Origin: Bacillota bacterium
GTDB lineage: Bacteria; Bacillota; Clostridia; Oscillospirales; Ruminococcaceae
Assembly (NCBI GenBank): GCA_023395695.1
Contig: JAEWYJ010000174.1
Span: forward strand, 1 to 20,049
Length of the DNA: 20,049 nucleotides
Reading direction: 5' to 3'
Within the stretch, counting starts at the first letter, position 1. Every line of letters starts with the position of its first letter. Below the pieces are notes generated by a model that saw nothing but the letters and a program-made list of their open reading frames with translations, was not told the origin of the DNA and did no database searches. Positions 1-6,212 of this stretch are shown here, in pieces. The translations under genes and the position numbers were made by a program.

Positions 1-205
1 GGTCCATACCGAGAATGCGCGGTGCAAAGTCCCGTATAATACCGGCAGCGGCATGGCTTCCGGCGCCATAGGCCATACCGACCTCGCCGACGCCATAAAT
101 ACCGGCATCGGTATCTATGCGCAAAAGAATAGGACGCTGCCCGGCTTCGCTGGGGTCAGTCCTGATGCTGTGAACGTGGAGAACCGTAACTTTTGTGATT
201 CGCAT
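1..205 (-). CDS. Enolase-superfamily (mandelate racemase/muconate lactonizing type) enzyme, N-terminal part only
   Basis: This is the first 68 codons of a leftward gene that leaves the window at base 1. The ATG at 205-203 follows an AGAAAGG ribosome binding site about 8 bases upstream. The protein starts MRITKVTVLHVHSI and continues with PILLRIDTDAGIYGVGEVGMAYG. That pattern (strand, loop, then 'hTDxGhxGxGEhG') is typical of the N-terminal capping domain of the enolase superfamily, which includes mandelate racemase, muconate cycloisomerase and sugar-acid dehydratases. The catalytic barrel with its metal ligands lies outside the window, so the reaction cannot be assigned. The gene begins 25 bases after tctA, on the same strand, so it is probably co-transcribed with the transporter and acts on the imported acid. 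That link is inference from position. Confidence 0.75.
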   Translation of the reverse strand, partial: MRITKVTVLHVHSIRTDPSEAGQRPILLRIDTDAGIYGVGEVGMAYGAGSHAAAGIIRDFAPRILGMD

Positions 206-230
206 ATGTAAAACCTTTCTGCAGTTGTTA

Positions 231-1760
231 TTACCGACCAATTTTTCCGGCATGCGCAAACCGACTCTTTATTTTACCGATAAGGCCGAACTGGCTGGCA
301 AAAACCAGAATAACCGCAATCAGCAGGATTACCGAAAGGGGGCTGGCAAAAATTTTGCCGAAAAGTACCCCGATATTGGCGTTGGAGGCCGCCAGCGCAC
401 GGCGGAAATTTTGTTCAAGCAGCTGGCTGAGAATAAGCCCAAGAACCAGCGGGCCGGTGCTGAAGCCGTGCATTTTCATAAAATAGCCCAGAATGCCAAA
501 GCCAATCATAAAGTAGACATCCATCATATTTTTTCGGGTTGCAAAGGACCCGACGACAGTCAGAATAATAATGACCGGCAGCAGAATTTCTTTGGGCACC
601 TCCACAATTTTGGCAAAGGTTTTAATGCCGGTCAGCGCAATGGGAAGCAGAATAATATTAGCCAGGAGCGTAAGCATAACGACCTTTCCAAAAACACCGC
701 TGCTGTCCTGAATTAACAGCGGGCCTGCCACCACGCCATGTGCCGAAAGCGAGGCCAACAGCAGCGCCGTGCATGAATCGCCGGGAATGCCCAGCGTCAG
801 CATGGGAATAACCGCACCGCCTACTGCAGCGTTGTTGGAGGATTCAGACGCCACAAGGCCCTCAATAGCGCCCTCCCCAAAGGGTGTTTCGGGATTTTTG
901 ACGGTTTTCTTCGCCCTGTCATAGGCAAGCAGCGAGGCGATGTTGCCCCCGGTGCCCGGCAGCGCGCCGATAAACACGCCGATAAGCGAGGATTCGATGG
1001 TCACACGCAAATAGCCAAAGGCATCCTTAAAGGATGGAATAATACGCGAAACATCCTGCTTGCGCACCTCCACCTTTCTGAAATCGCGCATCTGAATCAA
1101 CGATTCCGACAGGCCGAACATACCAATAATAATGGCCACTGAGCTGATGCCGCTCATCATGTAGATATTGCCGAAGGTGAAGCGCTGTACCGCCGTAGAG
1201 GAATCCATGCCGATAGCGCCAATGAGCATACCCATAAAGCCGGAAAACAAGCCCTTGCTAAAATTGCCCCCGGCCATGGAGCACAGCAGAACAATGCCCA
1301 TAAAGGCCAGTAAAAAATAGTCCCGAGGGGCAAACATCAGCGCAAATTTGGTAATAAGCGGCGCAGCCACAAGCAGAAAGACGGCGCCAATGATGCCACC
1401 GATAACCGACTGAATAGCCGTAATGCCCAGCGCCTTAGCCGCTTTTCCTTTTTGAGCCAGCGGGTAACCGTCAAACGCAGTGGAAATAGCCGCAGGCGTA
1501 CCGGGTACGTTAAGCAAAATTGCCGCCCGCGAGCCGCCATACACGGCGCCCACATAACAACCGATTGAGATAGCCAAAGCCGGATAAACATCCCAGTTAT
1601 ACGTGAAGGAAACCAAAAGAGAAATTGCCATGGTGGCTGAAATGCCGGGCATAGCACCTGCATACATGCCAAACATGACACCGCCGGCCATATAAAGCAG
1701 CATAATAGGACTCGAAAAAACACCCAATCCGTCGTGAAGCGTGGTAAGAATAGTATCCAT
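231..1760 (-). CDS. tctA: Tripartite tricarboxylate transporter, large permease subunit TctA
   Basis: This 509-residue polytopic membrane protein matches the usual size of TctA (about 500 residues). It forms the main transport channel of a tripartite tricarboxylate transporter (TTT), which uses an ion gradient and an extracytoplasmic binding protein. Family hallmarks are visible: GAMPGISATMAIS near residue 35, ILLNVPGTPAAISTAFDGYPLAQKGKAAKALG at about 80-110, GALPGTGGNIASLLAYDRAKK near 265, and GEGAIEGLVASESSNNAAVGGAVIPMLTLGIPGDS at about 295-330, with many hydrophobic helices between. Its ribosome binding site TAAGGAGG includes the stop codon of tctB, 11 bases upstream, which points to translational coupling. 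The substrate (citrate, another carboxylate or a sugar acid) cannot be read from the sequence. The adjacent enolase-superfamily gene favours an organic or sugar acid. Confidence 0.95.
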   Translation of the reverse strand: MDTILTTLHDGLGVFSSPIMLLYMAGGVMFGMYAGAMPGISATMAISLLVSFTYNWDVYPALAISIGCYVGAVYGGSRAAILLNVPGTPAAISTAFDGYPLAQKGKAAKALGITAIQSVIGGIIGAVFLLVAAPLITKFALMFAPRDYFLLAFMGIVLLCSMAGGNFSKGLFSGFMGMLIGAIGMDSSTAVQRFTFGNIYMMSGISSVAIIIGMFGLSESLIQMRDFRKVEVRKQDVSRIIPSFKDAFGYLRVTIESSLIGVFIGALPGTGGNIASLLAYDRAKKTVKNPETPFGEGAIEGLVASESSNNAAVGGAVIPMLTLGIPGDSCTALLLASLSAHGVVAGPLLIQDSSGVFGKVVMLTLLANIILLPIALTGIKTFAKIVEVPKEILLPVIIILTVVGSFATRKNMMDVYFMIGFGILGYFMKMHGFSTGPLVLGLILSQLLEQNFRRALAASNANIGVLFGKIFASPLSVILLIAVILVFASQFGLIGKIKSRFAHAGKIGR

Positions 1761-1771
1761 GGTTATCCTCC

Positions 1772-2278
1772 TTAAGGCATGCGGATCTGAAACAGAATTT
1801 GAATCACCAGATAAATGGCCACCAAAAACCCGGCGGATACCAGTATGGATTGAATCAACTTTTCCCGTCTGCCTTTAAACAAGAAAAAGATTGAAAAAAC
1901 CATATAAACAAACGTCACGGGATAAAAGCCAATAATGGAGATGGATGCGGTATAGAGAATGGTGACAACCATCATCACGAATACCGTAAAGGGCACCTCC
2001 GTGATAAGCGATATTTTCAGCCGTTCCCATGTGTCCGTATTTTCCTGCGCAAGCCATGCGTTTTTCTTTTTGCTCAGCAGCTGGTAAAATGCAGTCAGCG
2101 AGCAAATCAGCATCCCGCCGGAGGTCAGCGTTGGATACAGGCCGGGCGGGTCCGGCGTATTGTGGTCCATCCAAAGCCTGACGGAAGCAAAAAGAACGGT
2201 CGCACTGAAAATGATGAGGAGAACCAAAAAAATACGTTCCCGCGAAAAAGAGGTTTTTGCTTCTAATTCTTCGTTCAT
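1772..2278 (-). CDS. tctB: Tripartite tricarboxylate transporter, small permease subunit TctB
   Basis: This 168-residue membrane protein sits between tctC and tctA, where TctB is expected, and is near the usual TctB length (about 150-170). It has a short charged N-terminus and then hydrophobic segments at roughly residues 17-36, 52-68, 93-117, 118-135 and 143-165. TctB proteins are poorly conserved in sequence, so the call rests on size, topology and operon position. The ATG has an AAAGGTG ribosome binding site 7 bases upstream. The gene lies 57 bases downstream of tctC, and that gap is filled by two abutting GC-rich hairpins. It would form the integral-membrane complex with TctA. Confidence 0.85.
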   Translation of the reverse strand: MNEELEAKTSFSRERIFLVLLIIFSATVLFASVRLWMDHNTPDPPGLYPTLTSGGMLICSLTAFYQLLSKKKNAWLAQENTDTWERLKISLITEVPFTVFVMMVVTILYTASISIIGFYPVTFVYMVFSIFFLFKGRREKLIQSILVSAGFLVAIYLVIQILFQIRMP

Positions 2279-2301
2279 GCTATCACACCTTTAATTAGGA
2301 T

Positions 2302-2337
2302 CGGGGCACATCCCCCGGAGGGGGGAAATCCCCCCTC
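2302..2337 (-). promoter_or_regulatory. Two abutting intercistronic hairpins between tctC and tctB
   Basis: Read leftward, the first hairpin has an 8-bp stem, GAGGGGGG / CCCCCCTC, with a 4-base loop (2337-2318), and includes the tctC stop codon. The second follows with no gap: CGGGG / CCCCG with a 6-base loop (2317-2302). No U-tract follows, so these are not a standard full terminator. Such structures after a binding-protein gene can protect the upstream mRNA or lower readthrough, giving more binding protein than permease. The structure is seen directly; the role is inferred. Confidence 0.6.
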
Positions 2338-3400
2338 AATTCGGCCTCGGAACACCGTAGCTGTCAGGAGAAACCGTCGAGTTTCCGCTGTCGTACAGCA
2401 GCCAGGAATTGACGGCCTGCTGATGCTTCATATATTCGTTCGCGGCGTCGCCGGTTATCCCCAGCATTTTTCCGCTGTTTGCTTTGATAAACCGCTGGAA
2501 GTCCGCACTTTCGTAGGCCTTTGTGCAGGCGTCACTGAGCTTGTCCACAACGTCGGCGGGCGTATCCGCCGCAACCTCCGCCACAAAATACGAGCCGTTA
2601 GGCATGTAACTGTCAAAATCGTGGGTAAGCTCCGAGAGGGCCGGTACATCGGGCAGCCCTTCCAGTCGCTCCAAATCCATTGTGGCAATGGCCTTAATCG
2701 AACCGGCGTCAATCAACGGCTTGCCCGAGGTATACCCGTTGATAAACAGGTCGATGTGCTTACCAATCAGCTGCGTATTGGCATCGCCGCCGCTGTCGTA
2801 ATTCACGATGGTAAGCTCCACGCCATAAACCTGCTCAAACAGCGTCCACCAAACCCACGGCATAGAACCGATGCCCACAGTTCCCACGGTGATTTCTTTG
2901 GGATGGGCCTTCATATAGTCGACAACCTGGTTAAAATCCATATTATCCAGTTTTGAGTCAGGATAAGTGACTAAAATGCCGCAGTTTGCGCTGACCAAGA
3001 TCAGGGGCGTCAAATCGTCGTAATCAACATCAATCAATTGGTTGGCCCTGAACAAGCTGGTGGCGTCGGAGCTGGCCAGAATGGTGTAGCCGTCATGCGG
3101 CTGGTTTAAAAAGTATGTGGTGCCCACCGAACCGCCGGCGCCGGCCTGATTTTCGTAAAGGACTTTTACACCGAGCTCCTTTTCCAAAGAGGCCCCAAAT
3201 GCGCGCCAGATGGTATTGGTTCCCGAAGAATCACCGAAGGGGATGACCATAGTAACCTCTTTTTTGGGGAATGTGTCGGCAGACGGTTGCGCTTTACTCT
3301 GTCCGGCGGTACCGCCGGCGCTGCCCGAGCCGCCGCAGCCGGCCAGGCACCCTGCCACTATTGCCATGGCAGCAGCCAGGCTAATTACCTTTTTCCACAT
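2336..3400 (-). CDS. tctC: Tripartite tricarboxylate transporter substrate-binding lipoprotein (TctC/Bug family)
   Basis: This 354-residue solute-binding protein is the first gene of the transporter operon. The N-terminus MWKKVISLAAAMAIVAGCLAGCGG is a lipoprotein signal peptide. Two overlapping lipoboxes are possible (IVAGC ending at C18, LAGC ending at C22); the second fits better. A Gly/Ser-rich linker follows, then the Bug-type fold with ITVGTVGIGSMPWVW, GDANTQLIGKHIDLFINGY and LEGLPDVPALSEL. The segment VTMVIPFGDSSGTNTIWRAFGASLEKELG followed by VLYENQAGAGGSVGTTYFLNQPHDGYTIL corresponds to the conserved 'PFxxGGxxD...ENRxGAGGxxG' region, with PFGDSSGTN in place of the usual glycine-rich stretch. 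That may reflect a different ligand. The start has a strong AGGAGG ribosome binding site 8 bases upstream. The protein is expected to be anchored outside the membrane, where it delivers substrate to TctAB. Confidence 0.93.
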   Translation of the reverse strand: MWKKVISLAAAMAIVAGCLAGCGGSGSAGGTAGQSKAQPSADTFPKKEVTMVIPFGDSSGTNTIWRAFGASLEKELGVKVLYENQAGAGGSVGTTYFLNQPHDGYTILASSDATSLFRANQLIDVDYDDLTPLILVSANCGILVTYPDSKLDNMDFNQVVDYMKAHPKEITVGTVGIGSMPWVWWTLFEQVYGVELTIVNYDSGGDANTQLIGKHIDLFINGYTSGKPLIDAGSIKAIATMDLERLEGLPDVPALSELTHDFDSYMPNGSYFVAEVAADTPADVVDKLSDACTKAYESADFQRFIKANSGKMLGITGDAANEYMKHQQAVNSWLLYDSGNSTVSPDSYGVPRPN

Positions 3401-3644
3401 AACAATATCCTCCTAATCTTTTCCAGAATTTCAGCATTGTTGGTCGCGATTATTTCTCAAGGGGTGCGTTTGGTCGGGCCTCACCTCTTCTTCATATCAA
3501 TAGAGCGCTCTCCATGCGCTGCGTAAAATTACACAGCTGTGGGAAGCCCTTCCCTCCCTTCTCCTTTTTGAACAAATAACCTCTATATATTTAGTTATTA
3601 TGCCAATATCACTAGGAGGAAAGGTGCGTCTTTTAGCAGTTTTC

Positions 3645-3673
3645 ATTATAGTAACTAAAATTGATTCCGTCTA
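3645..3673 (-). promoter_or_regulatory. Candidate sigma-A promoter for the tctCBA operon
   Basis: Leftward -35 TAGACG (3673-3668), a 17-base spacer and a perfect -10 TATAAT (3650-3645). Transcription would begin near 3638, giving a leader of roughly 240 nt before tctC, longer than usual. The inverted TTTAGTTA element lies in the spacer. Confidence 0.55.
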
Positions 3674-3806
3674 ATACCAATTTCTTTCACATTGAAACGG
3701 TTTAAAATTATAATTTTTAATATAATATAGATTATGTATTTTAGAATAGTTTATTTCCAGAAAGGCATAACAAGGCCCGGTAGCCTTAAGCTTAAAGAGC
3801 ATCCCA

Positions 3807-3835
3807 TTGTTCAAACTTCAAATCGATGATATAAT
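3807..3835 (+). promoter_or_regulatory. Sigma-A promoter for the tandem LysR genes
   Basis: Rightward -35 TTGTTC (3807-3812), a 17-base spacer and a perfect -10 TATAAT (3830-3835), about 50 bases before the first LysR start. That start carries a strong GAGGAGGGG ribosome binding site at 3874-3882. Confidence 0.7.
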
Positions 3836-3886
3836 ATATTGTAATTTTAAGTATCTGCCTAACCGCTTTATCTGAGGAGGGGAAAA

Positions 3887-4771
3887 ATGAATTCGCTACA
3901 GATAAAGTATTTTCTTCGCGTTGCGGAGTTGAGCAGTATCAGCAAGGTGTCGCAGGAGTATCATATTGCAGCTTCGGCGATCAGCAACCATATCAAGGCG
4001 CTGGAGCAGGAGCTGGGCACCGAATTTTTCGACCGCAACGGCAATCAAATGACATTGAATTCAAACGGCACAATCCTCTATGAATATGGGCGGAAAATAT
4101 TATATGCGCTGGATGACGCAGAGAAAGAAATTGCCGACGCCAACGGTCAGCTCAATTATGCTCTGAAAATTTCAACTCTGACGATCCCCAGAACGATTCC
4201 GCTTATTGCAAAGCGTTTTAAAGAGCATTATCCCCAATTGAAGCTTCAAATCAGCCAATATCAAAAATATAACGAGCGGCTGGACTACGATTCAGACGTC
4301 GTTATTTACTCTACTGAAATTCCGTTGAAGAAAGAAAATTCTTGTATTTTGTACGAGGAGCCTATTCTGCTGGCGGTATCTAAGGCGCATCCGCTGGCCG
4401 GAGAGCAAGAGGTGGAGATTAAGCAGCTGGCGAACGAAAAGTTTATACGCCGCTCAGAATTGACGGACTTTAGACAAAACATAGAGGAACGTTATTTTGA
4501 AGCCTTTGGCATTAATCCCTCCACCGCAATTGTGACCGACCATCCGCCGTTGATAAATAAGCTGGTGGCATTAAATTTCGGCATTGCCTTCATGGCACAA
4601 TTAACCAGCATGTATGCGCAGGAAGAATTGGCGCTGGTCAAAGTCAAGGGTGTGGATCTGCGGCGTTATATCAATATCTCATGGAAAAATCACGGTTATC
4701 GGTCTGTGGCAACCAAATTATTTGTAGATTTTACAATTGACTTTTTTAGAAATTTGAATTTTGGAGCCTGA
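3887..4771 (+). CDS. LysR-family transcriptional regulator (first of a tandem pair)
   Basis: This 294-residue protein has the usual LysR length. The N-terminal winged helix-turn-helix spans about residues 1-60 (LQIKYFLRVAELSSISKVSQEYHIAASAISNHIKALEQELGTEFFDR), followed by a linker helix and a periplasmic-binding-protein-like effector domain (about 90-290). A perfect AGGAGG-type ribosome binding site precedes the ATG. It is divergent from tctCBA, so it probably senses the transported acid or a product and controls that operon; this is inference from the usual LysR arrangement. Its stop codon is one base before the start of the second LysR gene. The gene is visibly more AT-rich than the peptidase cluster to the right. 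Confidence 0.93.
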   Translation: MNSLQIKYFLRVAELSSISKVSQEYHIAASAISNHIKALEQELGTEFFDRNGNQMTLNSNGTILYEYGRKILYALDDAEKEIADANGQLNYALKISTLTIPRTIPLIAKRFKEHYPQLKLQISQYQKYNERLDYDSDVVIYSTEIPLKKENSCILYEEPILLAVSKAHPLAGEQEVEIKQLANEKFIRRSELTDFRQNIEERYFEAFGINPSTAIVTDHPPLINKLVALNFGIAFMAQLTSMYAQEELALVKVKGVDLRRYINISWKNHGYRSVATKLFVDFTIDFFRNLNFGA

Positions 4772-4772
4772 T

Positions 4773-5642
4773 ATGATTGAACTTCAGCATCTGAAATATT
4801 TTCGTAAGGTAGCCGAGTTGGAGCACATGACACAGGCTGCATTTGAATTGCGGATAGCACAGCCCGCCTTGAGCAAGACCATCCACCAGATTGAATCGGA
4901 GCTGGGCGTTGCGTTGTTTAAACGCAGTAACCGAAGAATTTTTCTGAACGAAAACGGAGAAATTTTGCTGAAATATGCCGATATTGTGGAGACTAATTTA
5001 CGGAAATTGGCCGAAGCGCTTCAACAAAATCAGCAAAAGCAGGATGCTAAGATCAGCATTTTAATGAAGAGCAGCTCCGTGCTCCTCCCCGAAATGCTAC
5101 AGCAATTTTGCACAAAATATCCTCAGGCAGAGCTTCAACTTTTAGTGTATAACCGCAATATTGACGAGCAGATGCTCAAGAGTGACTTTATTATCGCGTC
5201 CTCGCCGCCTGAAAGCAGCGCGATGTCCAGTATCCCCCTGCTGGATGAGGAGTTGGTGATGGCGGTTCCGGCCAACCATCCGTTGGCCGGAAAAAGGGTG
5301 CCGCTGGCTGCCTTCTGCGACGATAAATTCATCTGCATGCCGCCCAGCTATTATTTTTATTATAAGTTTCATAAAGCATGCCGCGCCGCAGGCTTTAAGC
5401 CCAATATTATCGCCGAGAGCAGCGACAGCTATACGATTTCGGCCATGATATCCGCAAACATGGGCATTGCAATGGTACCGGAGGTCAGCTGGGGCTATCA
5501 GAAAGAGCCTTGTCTTGGGCTTGTATATCTCGAACAACCGGTTTCTAAAAATCAAATTTTGCTGATATGGAAGAACAACGGATTAATCTCAGAGACATGC
5601 CTGAGATTCAAGGAGTTTGCCGCTAATTTTTTCCTGAAATAG
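4773..5642 (+). CDS. LysR-family transcriptional regulator (second of a tandem pair)
   Basis: This 289-residue LysR protein begins MIELQHLKYFRKVAELEHMTQAAFELRIAQPALSKTIHQIESELGVALFKRS, a textbook LysR helix-turn-helix. An effector-binding domain follows (PLLDEELVMAVPANHPLAGKRVPL, NMGIAMVPEVSWGY). The reading frame is open from a TTG at 4761. The ATG at 4773 is preferred because GGAG at 4763-4766 is 6 bases upstream and the LysR family normally starts a few residues before 'LxxLxYF'. It is separated from the first LysR by a single base (TGA-T-ATG), so the two are translationally coupled. The paralogues share the fold but differ along their whole length, so this is an old duplication or the joining of two regulators. 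They might respond to different ligands. Confidence 0.93.
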   Translation: MIELQHLKYFRKVAELEHMTQAAFELRIAQPALSKTIHQIESELGVALFKRSNRRIFLNENGEILLKYADIVETNLRKLAEALQQNQQKQDAKISILMKSSSVLLPEMLQQFCTKYPQAELQLLVYNRNIDEQMLKSDFIIASSPPESSAMSSIPLLDEELVMAVPANHPLAGKRVPLAAFCDDKFICMPPSYYFYYKFHKACRAAGFKPNIIAESSDSYTISAMISANMGIAMVPEVSWGYQKEPCLGLVYLEQPVSKNQILLIWKNNGLISETCLRFKEFAANFFLK

Positions 5643-5680
5643 ATGGAAGCTTTCTCATATGAAGTCCGCCTGCCATGGAC

Positions 5681-5738
5681 AAAGTGTTAAAGGGCATGCT
5701 GCCTGCAAATAGCAGACGGCATGCCCTTTAACGCTTTT
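5681..5738 (+). terminator. Rho-independent terminator after the LysR pair
   Basis: A long inverted repeat: 19-base arms at 5681-5699 and 5717-5735 (AAAGTGTTAAAGGGCATGC and its complement) with a single G·U wobble. Inside it is a small CTGC/GCAG inner stem, and TTTTT overlaps the end. Position and U-run fit termination of the rightward LysR operon. Confidence 0.85.
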
Positions 5739-5793
5739 TGTATGTGGCATCGGTTACGACAATGTGCAACAAAGAACCTGTTGAGAATTCTTT

Positions 5794-5836
5794 ATTATTT
5801 GGATATAGCCAAATAATCGTCATTGTAAACACAATG
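5794..5836. repeat. Two adjacent short palindromes between the LysR terminator and the tRNA
   Basis: ATTATTTGG / CCAAATAAT (5794-5802 and 5809-5817, 6-base loop) is a perfect 9-bp inverted repeat. Four bases further, CATTGT / ACAATG (5821-5826 and 5831-5836, 4-base loop) is a 6-bp one. No poly-U follows either on either strand, so they do not look like terminators. Their role is unknown; a protein-binding site or remnant of a mobile-element end is possible. Confidence 0.5.
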
Positions 5837-5849
5837 CACTTTAAAGCAA

Positions 5850-5888
5850 TAATCCGAATCCGTCCCTGATAAGACAAAATTCGGATTA
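5850..5888 (-). terminator. Probable terminator of the tRNA-Leu transcript
   Basis: A perfect 10-bp inverted repeat TAATCCGAAT / ATTCGGATTA (5850-5859 and 5879-5888) lies 9 bases beyond the tRNA 3' CCA on the leftward strand. Only a weak T-rich tail follows, so termination strength is uncertain. Confidence 0.5.
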
Positions 5889-5896
5889 CCCTGATT

Positions 5897-5981
5897 TGGT
5901 GCGGGTAACAGGGGTCGAACCTGCACATCGCAAGATACCAGATCCTAAATCTGGCGCGTCTGCCAATTCCGCCATACCCGC
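5897..5981 (-). tRNA. tRNA-Leu, anticodon UAG
   Basis: An 85-base class II tRNA on the leftward strand. The acceptor stem GCGGGTA (5981-5975) pairs with TACCCGC (5907-5901), followed by discriminator A and an encoded CCA (5899-5897). The anticodon stem-loop is CCAGA-TTTAGGA-TCTGG, with TAG at positions 34-36. The long variable arm is typical of tRNA-Leu, and the T-arm has GGTTCGACCCC. It reads CUA/CUN leucine codons. Its 3' end points toward the transporter/LysR module, the orientation in which tRNA genes serve as integration targets, but no integrase or duplicated tRNA end is visible. Confidence 0.96.
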
Positions 5982-6160
5982 AAACTATGAAGCGCCCCAA
6001 GCGGAGGTCCGCTTTCTGTCGAACACATCGCCGCCGGAGCGGCAGTGCGCCAATCCGGCAGCCAGGCAATGCCGCTTTGCCCACAGCTGGCAGGCAAAAC
6101 CGGCAGCCGGCCCTTCCCGGACAAGAGGCCATCTGTCACATGCGTTATATTATAGCATAG
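5982..6160 (-). promoter_or_regulatory. Long GC-rich leader and extended -10 promoter upstream of tRNA-Leu
   Basis: An extended -10 (TGC-TATAAT, leftward, 6157-6149) has no good -35 box and would start transcription near 6142. That leaves a tRNA leader of about 160 nt. The leader contains a 6-bp hairpin AAGCGG-AGGT-CCGCTT (5999-6014) and a direct repeat of CCGGCAGCC (6055-6063 and 6100-6108). No coding sequence is supported here. Confidence 0.4.
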
Positions 6161-6201
6161 TTCCGTCCCGAACGGAAGGGGCTAAAATGCTTTTTAGCCC
6201 C
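6161..6201 (-). terminator. Terminator after the peptidase/lyase cluster
   Basis: Reading leftward after the stop at 6213: a 10-bp stem GGGGCTAAAA / TTTTAGCCCC with a 4-base loop (6201-6178), then TTCCGTT. Directly after it is a second small stem, TTCCGT / ACGGAA (6177-6161). The T-tract is interrupted, but the position and stem fit a terminator. Confidence 0.7.
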
Positions 6202-6212
6202 ATGGGACAGCG

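Larger units (their letters stand above)
3401..3886. other. Divergent control region between tctC and the LysR pair
   Basis: This 486-base AT-rich gap carries no convincing gene. It holds divergent promoters for the transporter operon and the two LysR genes. Palindromes are AGAGCGCTCT (3502-3511) and CACAGCTGTG (3532-3541), both in the predicted long leader of tctC. TTTAGTTA occurs at 3590-3597 and inverted at 3652-3659; the second copy lies in the spacer of the leftward promoter. These are candidate LysR-type operator half-sites, but the spacing of about 60 bp is wide and the assignment is weak. Confidence 0.6.

Noticed and set aside
195..716. A 173-codon rightward open frame
   Set aside because: It is antisense to tctA, which has clear family motifs; its composition is unlike any protein family I recognise.
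3590..3659. TTTAGTTA inverted copies as a definite LysR operator
   Set aside because: The copies are about 60 bp apart and the T-N11-A motif is too weak to find reliably in such AT-rich DNA; kept only as a possibility.
5945..6139. A 64-codon leftward open frame running into tRNA-Leu
   Set aside because: It ends in the tRNA itself (the VWRNWQTRQI translation typical of tRNA-Leu), begins with GTG and has no ribosome binding site.
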